Part shown: positions 9,651 to 19,400 of the stretch, piece by piece
How the letters are laid out: each line of letters starts with the position of its first letter
Position numbering within the stretch: the first letter of the stretch is position 1
Source of the DNA: Protostelium mycophagum
Taxonomy: Eukaryota; Evosea; Variosea; Protosteliida; Protosteliaceae
NCBI GenBank assembly: GCA_002081555.1
Contig: KV921109.1
Span: forward strand, 1 to 28,972
Length of the DNA: 28,972 bases
Direction: 5' to 3'
Position numbers and translations under genes: made by a program
The notes under the pieces: generated by a model
What the model was told of the DNA's origin: nothing
What the model saw: only the letters and a program-made list of their open reading frames with translations
The model's database searches: none

Positions 9651-11774
9651 ATGTTTCAAAATGGAAGATTGACAGGGGTCAGCACACCCTTCTTGAACCT
9701 CCTAGGCTCTACGAATTCACAAAATCGTGGCTTATTCTCTCGCACTTCTTCAGACCCTATTCAATCTTTCTTGTCACCTCATGGATTTGAAGAACAATTA
9801 AAAGTTTCCTTTGGAGAGCCACGACGAATCGACGGGCCAACAATTGGTAATCAATGTCTGATGTAAACATCATCTCACATGTCAATTAGACGATTTGGTC
9901 TCAGATGAGAAGGAGGCTGAAGAACTTCGCTGTCCCATCTGTATGCAGATCCTTCGTAACCCCAGGCAGTGTAAAAATGGACACTTGTTCTGCAGCATTT
10001 GCATCTGCAAATCTATAGACAAACGCCCCGAGTGCCCACAATGTAGAGACACTCTCCTCGTCTCCCAACTTTCTCGGTATGTTCATCATATCCAATGTAC
10101 AAGATCTCATTTTCCACAGATCACTCCTCGCAGAGAGGCAATTGAGAGTCTTAAGGGTACATTGTAGATACCACGTCATGAAGGACTCATCCATCAAAGA
10201 TGAATTAGGCACAAGATGGGTACCAGATCCACAAGGCTGTTTAGTGGTAATTAGTTTGGGCTTAGTCGTCATTTAACACCCATTTTGTTGATTTTATTTT
10301 TACACTTGTCTCAGGAGTTACCATCTGAGGAGATACGGACACATGAAGCAGATTGTGGGTATGCTTCTGAAGTATGTCCCTTTGGTGGTGATTGCCGTGT
10401 GAGGTAGGGCCGATTTCCAAATTACAATATTATTGTATTTCTTTTTAAAGACAAAAACCACAACTGATCAATAACAGAAAAATCGACTTAGAGGCACACA
10501 AAGGCGAATGTCTCTTTCGTCTGACCACTTGTAAATATTGTGATGAGGATTTCAGTCTGAGAGATATGAGTAAGCACATGACAGAATGTCCAGAAGCCCC
10601 CTCCTGCTGTCCACAGTGTGGTAAAGAGATGAGGAATGGGGCGGTATGGGCACATAGAGAGGACGAATGTACAGAGGAGATGATTTCGTGCATCTACAAC
10701 GAGCAGGGGTGCCAAGTCAGGGTGAGGAATTTTTCCCGAATTTCTCATATNNNNNNNNNNNNNNNNNNNNNNNNNNNNNNNNNNNNNNNNNNNNNNNNNN
10801 NNNNNNNNNNNNNNNNNNNNNNNNNNNNNNNNNNNNNNNNNNNNNNNNNNTAAAGAATAAAAATGAATGGCTGGTTGTAGTTGATAAATGACACAAGTAG
10901 GTGAAAAGAAGGGAGATGAACAGACACATTGAATTCAAAGCAGCAGACCATCTAGCACTTGTCAGCAGACATTTCAACAACCAGTTATCTCGTATCACGC
11001 AAGAATTTAACACGGCGATAAAGATGAAGGAAACACAGATGAAAACATTGGAAAAAGCCACAGAGGAAGCCCGTGAGTCTCTTTCTACATGTTGAATTTT
11101 TTTCACAGAAATAAAACCCGATTTTACAAAAAATATATGTTTCCATAAATAGATAAAGAATAATACTGAGGAGGGGTGACTCTGAATTGGAGAGTAAAAG
11201 CGTGGAACACGATGAGGCACAAGAGTTACATACAGAGCCCGACTTTTCAAATGAACAATTACGACTGGTACGTCAACGTTGACGATGTATATGTCGACAT
11301 TTCTGATTGTGCAGGTTTTTGGGGATGTTCCCAAACAACCACGGGTTCCTCTCACTGTATCTATTTTTAGACCAAGGACAGAAATTCACGGGAAATTCAT
11401 TTCCGTTCACTTTACAGCTGAAATTAATCAATCACAAAAATCCTAACGATACCATCAAGAAAGGTCAGAAATTTCCTCTTAAACAGTATCACCACCTCGA
11501 TCTTCCCTGAAATACACCGTTGTAGAATGACAAACAGAAGTACTAACATTGCACAGATTATAAACCTGTATTTCCGATACGAGAAGGCAATCAGATAGGA
11601 AACAATACAGACTTTAGCAGAGGATCCGGGGCCAAAGAGATGATAGAGTTAAACTTGATCACAAAGGAGAGGGGATACCTCAAAGAGGACGATATGCACA
11701 TACAAGTCTCGATCGCTGGAAGAGGAGTGTTGTGGGAGCTTGAGAGTGGTCCATCCAGTCTCCTGTGGAATTGA
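9651..11774 (+). CDS. TNF receptor-associated factor (TRAF) family protein
   Basis: Nine exons total 1503 nt, or 500 residues, a normal TRAF length. Domains in order: a Ser-rich leader; a C3HC4 RING at about residues 74-114 (CPIC, CKNGHLFCSIC, CPQC); TRAF-type zinc fingers (LRVHCRY, HEADCGYASEVCPFGG, HKGECLFRLTTCKYC, HMTECPEAPSCCPQCG, CIYNEQGC); a coiled coil (HFNNQLSRITQEFNTAIKMK); and a C-terminal MATH/TRAF domain (LNWRVKAW, SYIQSPTFQMNNYDW, HGFLSLYLFLDQG, FTLQLKLINHKN, ERGYLKEDDMHIQV). RING plus MATH indicates a ubiquitin-ligase signalling adaptor. The splice 11268-11314, within a Trp codon, restores the MATH frame. The 10722-10900 intron holds a 100-N gap; zinc-finger residues on both sides join in frame. 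The 101-nt intron before the MATH domain (11073-11173) has a less certain acceptor. Confidence 0.9.
10751..10850. other. Assembly gap (100 N)
   Basis: One hundred unknown bases lie inside a TRAF intron. The round number suggests a scaffold gap of unknown true size. The flanking exons end in GCQVR and begin VKRREMNRH in one frame, so no exon need be missing. Confidence 0.95.
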
Positions 11775-11876
11775 ATCATATTAAATCTATTATATTCAAA
11801 TTTTATTTCACTTGTTTGGCAGCGATGTAGATGATGTGGCTTACGTGAATCCGATCTGTCATCATATCATTAAACG

Positions 11877-12929
11877 ATGTCAGGCTCAGGTTCTCACACT
11901 CCAGTGCAGTCTTCTTCGAGTTTTGCGATTCAAGATAAGCGAAGAGAAATTCATGAAGCCTCTTGGGAATTTCTACATGCAGAAATGTTACAGCTCTTAA
12001 TGCAGGTCGAACTTCATGAATTTCGGCACTTCTTCGATCGTTATATTCTTCAAAGAAACCTGAGGAATACAGCCGACCACTAGCCCGGCGAGAGTTATTG
12101 TTCCGACAAAAGAGGGTCGTAAGAAAGAAAAAGAGGCACAATTAGAGGCAGCAAGTGAGACTGATCATGAAGTCTGTGGGATATATTCCAGATTAATTCT
12201 GTTTAGATGCAGAAATGTTAGATCCACAAGCCACGACAACAGAAGCTCTTCTTGCGTCTTCTGTCCAGGTTTGTGATTGAAATGAACGAGTCATTTTTGT
12301 TTCTCACGATGACGATTGGTCGAATATGAACCTAAAATTCCAAAGGACGCAACAGGGAAGGGAGGACTTTCAAAATTAGATTCTATTGGATATTCTGTTG
12401 GTTATTCATTCATCGAACGTATAACAAAAGACAAACCGAGATTCATCGAAGTTTTGGACATTATCAAATTCATATGCAAGGTAATCAGATGCAAAAATTG
12501 GGAACAAACAAAGTGAAACGTCCAGGAATTCTGGATGGAAATATTCAAAAAACAAGTGGACAACCTCAGAACGAATCGCAAAGGAATATACGTTCTACAT
12601 GACAGTCGATTCAGATGGCTCAACAAACTCTCTGCAGCAAACAACACGGAGACACGCCAGGCCGCCACACGTTACCTCATCTTCCCTTGTGGTGTGATCA
12701 GAGGTGATCACCTTTTTATTATGTCCAAAATATATTGTTACATCGTAATCTCATGCATACTCATGGTCATGAGTGATAATGTATAGGTGCCCTCGCTAAT
12801 TTGGGGGTTACAGCTGTTGTCTTTGGAGAGATTGTCTCCAACACGACCACCCCTTCATGTAAATACTCATTTTTATTTGTTCTTACTGATCAAATCTTAG
12901 GCCATTTCACAATTCGTGTGGAAAACTAA
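11877..12929 (+). CDS. TRAPPC6: TRAPP complex subunit 6 (Bet3-like family)
   Basis: Seven exons give 708 nt, or 235 residues, against about 158 in human TRAPPC6B. The C-terminal two thirds match closely: LDSIGYSVGYSFIERITKDK, DIIKFICK, EFWMEIFKKQVDNLRTN, GIYVLHDSRFRWL, YLIFPCGVIRGALANLG, and a final FTIRVEN. This subunit is part of the TRAPP tethering/Rab-GEF complex at ER-Golgi membranes. The N-terminus has WEFLHAEMLQLLMQ, the usual first helix, preceded by a Ser-rich leader. It is followed by a family-atypical charged insert of about 50 residues (PTTSPARVIVPTKEG... to LLASSVQ) from exons 2 and 3. Those two exons, and the 31-nt intron 12176-12206 between them, are the least secure part. AATAAA is at 12937-12942. 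Confidence 0.87.
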
Positions 12930-12936
12930 TTGTTAA

Positions 12937-12942
12937 AATAAA
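12937..12942 (+). terminator. Poly(A) signal of TRAPPC6
   Basis: AATAAA lies 7 nt after the TAA at 12927-12929. Confidence 0.5.
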
Positions 12943-13489
12943 ACAGATTCAGTGTATTATTCTTTATCATAATCATCTTTTGGCGACACAACTGAAGAGG
13001 CAGCCATTGGTGAGTACTAAATAAGTTACTTTTTCTTTATAATGTAAATATGTAAATAAACCATTATTTTTCAAATGGGCGTTGTAGAGGAAGACCTGAG
13101 CGAAGAATATTTGTTGTCAAGACCCTTCACGGGTGGTCGGTGTATGCAGGGATAAGGTGCAAAGGACTTGCGGAACGAACGGAATGTGCTGGAATGGCTT
13201 TTGGTCTCCTGATGAGGTTGACATGTCCTGTTGAGTGATTCCTGTTTTCTTGACTTTTCCGGATTATCTTCGGATTAACTTTCCGAACACGTGGAATTGT
13301 TCCTCGGGTATGTACAGAGTCGATCACGGTTATGTACGTGAAGTATCTGCTTTAGAAGTCTAAATTTCTGATGTCCCCCTTGGATTCCTAGGATTTTAAG
13401 CTGTTTCCAACAAAAAGTTACGTTTGTGAAATGAGTTTTCAGGCTTGCAAATCTTCCCTTCCCGATTTTCTTCAACCGAACAGAACCGT
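12943..13489 (+). other. Intergenic or leader region upstream of ACC, with a spliced-looking segment
   Basis: This 547-bp stretch holds no recognised gene. A donor GTGAGTAC at 13010 and an acceptor GCGTTGTAG ending at 13087 would define a 78-nt intron of the same style as its neighbours. The flanks join in one frame, translating as SFGDTTEEAAI / EEDLSEEYLLSRPF, before a TAA near 13156. No ATG opens that frame; an in-frame stop lies just upstream. It could be a 5' UTR intron of ACC, or an exon of an unseen small transcript. A TTTTCAG acceptor-like site at about 13436-13442 precedes the ACC ATG. ORFs on the minus strand here look random. Confidence 0.35.
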
Positions 13490-16400
13490 ATGAGTGACCC
13501 TCTGAAGGAATACGTTCTTAGCAGGGAAGGACACCATGTTGTTAGGTCCATCTTGGTCGCTAATAACGGAATCGCTGCCGTCAAGGCCATCAGAAGTATT
13601 AGAAAATGGTCCTATCAGACATTTGGGGACGAAAGGATCATCCAGTTCGTAGTGATGGCCACACCAGAAGATTTGAGAGTCAATGCAGAATATATAAGGA
13701 TGGGTGATCAAGTAGAAGAAGTCCCAGGAGGATCTAACGCTAACAACTATGCCAACGTTGACCTGATTGTAGAGATCGCAGGTCAGGCAAGCCTTCTCCT
13801 TAATAACAACTGAAGACAACAGTGAGAAGGAAAGTACAAGCAGTATGGGCCGGTTGGGGTCATGCCTCTGAGAACCCAAGATTACCTTCAGAGTTATCAA
13901 AGACAAACATCGCTTTCATCGGCCCTCCCTCTAAAGCCATGCATGATCTTGGTGATAAGATCGCTTCAACGTTGATCGCACAGTCTGCTAACGTTAATTG
14001 TGTCGCGTGGAATGGATCCAACATAAAGCTTAATTACAACAAAGACGGTATCTCACCAGAGGTAACCAATCTTGTGACAGAATGCCTCATCTTCTGTCAC
14101 ATCAATCTTCGATGACAGTGTCAAAAAGATGCAAAAAGTCCACGTTCATCGCTTCGTCTCATAAAGCACGAATCTAATCACAACCATTACCTAATGCATA
14201 AATAATAATGAATGATATGCAGGTGTACAAATCCGCTTGTGTCTCAACTTTAGAGGAGGCCGTCGATTCCATCGTGAATCTGATCGGCTACCCAGCGATG
14301 ATAAAAGCCTCAGAAGGAGGTGGTGGTAAAGGAATAAGAAAAGTCACAAATGAGAGCGAGATCGAATCATCTTTCAGACAAGTACAGGGAGAGGTGCGTC
14401 TACAACGATGTAGATAAGTAGGTTGATGTACAAAGGTACCGGGGTCTCCCATATTCATCATGAAGATGCTCTCACAATGTCGACATCTCGAAGTACAGGT
14501 GCGAAATTTCGCCGAAAAACAACCAACGAGTAACCCCTTCAGGTCCTCGCCGACAAAAACAGTGAGGCTATTGCCCTCTATGGAAGAGATTGTTCAGTAC
14601 AGAGAAGACACCAAAAGATTATTGAAGAAGGTCCCGCCATTATCGCCCCTATAGAAGTGAGAGAAGCCATGGAGGCAGCCGCCATCCGCATCACAAAAGA
14701 AGTCGGGTGGGCATATTTTAAGGCGTTGTAGATTGTCACGAAATATTGAGACGTTGTAGATACGTGGGAGTGGGTACGGTGGAATATTTATACTCACCTG
14801 AACAAAACGAGTACTATTTCTTGGAATTAAATCCCAGACTTCAAGTAGAACATCCCGTCACCGAACTGATCACTGACGTCAATTTACCCGCGGCACAATT
14901 AAATGTGGCCATGGGGATACCCTTGCACAGGATATCCGATATCAGAAGGCTATACAATCAAAACCCAGACGAAAACACCCCAATAGACTTCAAGACTGCC
15001 GAACGAAGGGCACCCAAAGGTGCTCCAAATTTCAACGAAATTTCGATGACGTCTGACAGGTCACGTGGTCGCAGCCCGTATCACGGGAGAGAACCCTGCT
15101 GAAGGATTCAAGCCGACAAGCGGAGGTATTCAAGAGCTCACATTCAGATCCACCGCAAAAGTATGGGGTTATTTTTCAGTGGGAGCTTACGGTAAGTACC
15201 GTCTTAGAACACGTTATTAACCGTGTCTGGATTATTGTGACGAAAACAATGGTGATGAAGAGATAGGTGGATTGCATGAGTATGCAGATTCACAATTTGG
15301 ACATATTTTTTCACATGGAGATGACAGAGAATCCGCAAGAAAAGAACTCGTCATCGCTCTTAAAGAAGTATCTATCCGTGGAGATATCTCAACCCCGGTC
15401 ACTTACGTGTCCCATTTGATTGAGACGGAAACCTTCAAGGTGAATTTTGTCGCGTTGTAGATTGATATTGATAATGATAGAACAATGCGGTGACAACACA
15501 ATGGCTGGACACATTGATTGCGGAGCATATACAAGTGGAGCAAGTGCTGGACAGATGGCTCGTTGTCCTCTGCGGTGCATTTTACAAGTCTTTCCATAAC
15601 CACACAGAGAGAAGAGAACAGTATATCAGCTTACTATGTGAGTCGATTATTTTGAAATCGATGACCCGTGATGACGTGTCACAGCTCGCGGACAGATTCC
15701 CACAAAAGATTACCTCAAGGTGAATATTCCAGGAAATTTCTCCGACATTCTCCTGAAAAATAGCAGAACATAGACACCATCGAATTGATTTATCTGAACA
15801 CGAAATACACTTTCGAGTCACAATTGACCGGACCAAACTCGGTTGTCCTTTCATCGGTAAAAGATAAGGACAGAAGAGTGGATTGCGGTATCAGACCATT
15901 AGGTGACGGTGGTTTCCTCATCATGTTGGGTGGAAGAAGTCACGTGGCCTATTGTACAGAGTCCGCGAATGGTAATATACATCTACAATCCCATCTACAA
16001 TTCCTAAAATACTCATTTCAATTTAAATATTGAAAATAACATAGGGCTGAAGATGATTTTGAACGGGCGTACCTGCCTCTTCACATCCGAATACGACCCC
16101 ACAAAACTGAAAACCTCCACTGCCGGAAAGTTAGTACGATATTTAGTTCCCAACGGGTCCTCTCTCAAGTCTGGAAGTCCTTATGCTGAGATCGAAGTGA
16201 TGAAGATGTACTTGCCCTTGATAACCAGAGAGTCTGGTGCCATCACTTACCTAAAGGCCGAAGGGAGCGTCTTAGAAGCGGGTGCTGTCGTGGCACATCT
16301 ACAATTGGGTGAGTTACCTTCTTAGCTTGATATTTCTGTACAACAACAATCCCAATTCAGAGTGCATCGTCTCGTTGTAGATGTTGATAAGTACAGAGGA

Positions 16401-19400
16401 CGCTTCTGCCGTACAAAAGACAAGTGTGAATGAAGAAGAGTTACCAGAGATGTCGCCCCCCGCCGTGAAGGGGGATAAAGCGCACCAGATACTGAGGGAG
16501 ACATTATTATCTATAGATAATCTCATGAAGGGTTACGCATCACCAGAATACCGCCTCGTTGTAGATAGACTGCTCAGCCAACTTGTGGTAAGTGATCCAA
16601 TAGTTTATCTGTTTTTGAGATTTTAGAATTTGGAAATACCGCTGCTAGAGAGTCAAGAGTGCATGTCAAGAATTTCCGCAAAGTTACCGAAGCCACTTGT
16701 GGAACAGATACACCAATATTTAGACGCATACAAGGTATGATGTCATTACTATGACACCACAGGCATTGTAGATGACGATATTTAGGCGGAATTGGACGAA
16801 TTTGTTGAAGAGCCTACCCCTTTTTCAGGATCCACCATCATCGAGATGATCCTGGAATATTCAAAGACAATTCCAGATGGACCACAGGTACCACCCCTTT
16901 TCGCAGGAAATTCACTGAAATCCTTAGATGCTCTCGACGGCAGCTCCACTGCTCGAGATCGCCAAGAGATTTTCCCGAGGTTTCGTGGAGAATTACCACC
17001 AGACCATCAACGACATATTACGTACGCTGATCTCTGTGGAACAAAATTTTGGACCCAATCGAGAAGAATCCATACACCAACTCAGACTGAAAAACTCGGA
17101 CGATTTATCCATCGTTTTTGAACAAGAATTTTCACACCGAAATGTCCCCCTGAAAGCCAAGTGGGTCACGTGACATCATCGTTGTAGATTGACCCGATCA
17201 GGTTCTTGGCGCACCTTTTCGCGGAAATCTCATCGCAGTACAGTATGATGGAGCAGGAGACTGGATTTTTGATGCGTAATTCTCCTCGAAAGAGAGACAG
17301 GTCACCGAATAGATCTCCATTCAACAGTCTCAGAAATTCTGGTGAATTATCCAAAGTGGATGACAAACACAAAGTTCTCAAGGTATTTATGTTCCATTCA
17401 TGTCATTGTAGATCAAGAATGAGTTGACATAAATACAGCCGTTCATACCCCTCATCCAGCAGATATCGGAACTCTCAGCTCCAGGACACCACATCATCAC
17501 CCATCTATGTCGTTCCGTACTCATCAAGTCGAGAATGCCTACATTCGAGATGCGCATTGCCGCGTTAGAGGAGGAGTTGATGCACCCTGAAGCCAATGGA
17601 AGTTTAACTTCGGGTTCTGAGGCTATTTTTGACGTATTGACGAATCTGATGGTTCTACACCCTGACCCAGCCGTGAGAAAGGCCTGTATGGAGGTGTGAT
17701 ATCGATGAGATGTCATGGTGATGACGTCATCAGGTCTATGTGAAGAGATCTTACGCGTCTTATGACATCAAGGAGTTGGATGTGGAAGCATCAGAGACGG
17801 GTGCTGTCAAGGTGATGATCATCTACAACTACAAATATGATGCTCCTTTGATGACCTTTCTCAGGGATTTTGGGTGTACAAACCACAACAAGACGTGGAG
17901 AATGACGATAACCACATCAAGCCTAAGATGTCACGTGTTCAGTCCGATGACTCCCTCAGCTCTCTTGAATTCTCCCACATTCAAGGAAATAATCATGTCG
18001 AGGAAATCTATTATGGTTCTATGATGACCATAACTGACCCTCTCAACCTCGTTCATCAATTCGAAAAGACAGTCGAAGAATTATCCATGAAAAGTCAGGT
18101 AATAATTGAGTGAAAGTTCGTTGAGATTTCGAATGACAGTTGTAGATTCTTACTGTATGTATGATGGATTCTGGTAGAATACCGTGGTTAGAATCAGATG
18201 AGACTGCCGCGAAATTTCTCGGAAATATGATGCAAGAACACGTCGTCAAATTGCGTACATCCAGGGTCAGAAGAGTCACCTTCCTCGTCATCAAGGTAAG
18301 TATCAACGGAATTTCAACGAAATCTCGCGCACTGACGTTATCAAGTACGGACAGTTCCCCAAGTTCTTCACGTACAGGGACAGATTGAATTACAATGAGC
18401 ACAACTTGTACAGACACATCGACCCTCCTACTGCATCACATTTAGAATTGAGGAGACTCGCGAATTATGACATACAAGTCGTTCCCAATGAAAACCAACA
18501 GATACACATCTATTATGGTGAATCAAAGCAGTGAGTTCTCCACATCTCGTTGTAGATCTACATCATCATTTTCAAAGATCTTTCCCACAATATTTCTGAC
18601 AAAGTGCAGATCTACACAGCCCCACGCATGTTTCTTCGCGCACGCAGCCATTAGGGGAGGATATATCAATAACCAGAGCCAAGAGAATAAAATAACTGGT
18701 GAGCAAGCAGAGAAGGAGCTCATCGCGATCGCGGAGAATGTCATCTCTGAAGCTCTCAGCGCGATAGAAGTGGCCAGCGGTAACGACAAATACAAGGTGA
18801 TGACGCGTTGTAGATGTGTTTGTAGATGCTGAGAATCCACAGAAAACATGGAATAATAGGATATTTTTGAGGTTCCTCCATATGGTCACCTTCAAGCCGG
18901 AAGATCTGCACAACACAATCAACAAACTTACGGATAAGTACGCCGTGAGATTGTGGAAATGTCAGGTACATCGAAAGATGTCATTCTATAACTCAACCCA
19001 ACAGGTTGCCAGTATAGAATTGGCGGGAAAACTCTTGGCCTTGGGAAAGCAGGGACCCCTCCTCCGTTTTGTCATGACGAACCCCACAAGCTTTAAATTC
19101 GAGATCGATTTGTACATCCAAAACACAGATACCCTCACCAGAAAAACTCTCCTGAAAAGCCTGATGGGAACTGGCGTTCTGAATGGCCGCGAACCCGCGG
19201 AGCCTTATGAGGTCCCCGACAGAACTGAGGTATTGTAGACACAGTTGTAGATGCCAGTGATGACCGTTGTAGACGAAGAGATACTCTGCGAGACAGAATG
19301 GGACTTTCTACATTTACGATTATCCTGGTCTGTTGCAGCAAGCTATAAAATCATCTTGGCACAAATACATAGAAGAGAGAAAAGGCAGAGATATAAAGGT

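Noticed and set aside
11307-11360. Alternative TRAF reading with VFGDVPKQPRVPLTVSIF
   Set aside because: This frame is open and protein-like, but it ends early. The frame reached by splicing within the Trp codon at 11267/11315 gives the MATH strands LSLYLFL and FTLQLKL.
13127-13590. Overlapping minus-strand ORFs upstream of ACC
   Set aside because: They have no domain or consistent splice pattern, and they overlap the ACC first exon in antisense.
14074-14100. Candidate tRNA or structured ncRNA in the long ACC intron
   Set aside because: There is only one 9-bp hairpin, with no cloverleaf arms or tRNA box A/B sequences.
16558-16566. GTTGTAGAT as an intron signal
   Set aside because: Here the motif encodes Val-Val-Asp inside ACC (YRLVVDRLL). 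Other coding copies are at 8020, 10692, 21226, 22449 and 23010, so not every copy marks an intron.
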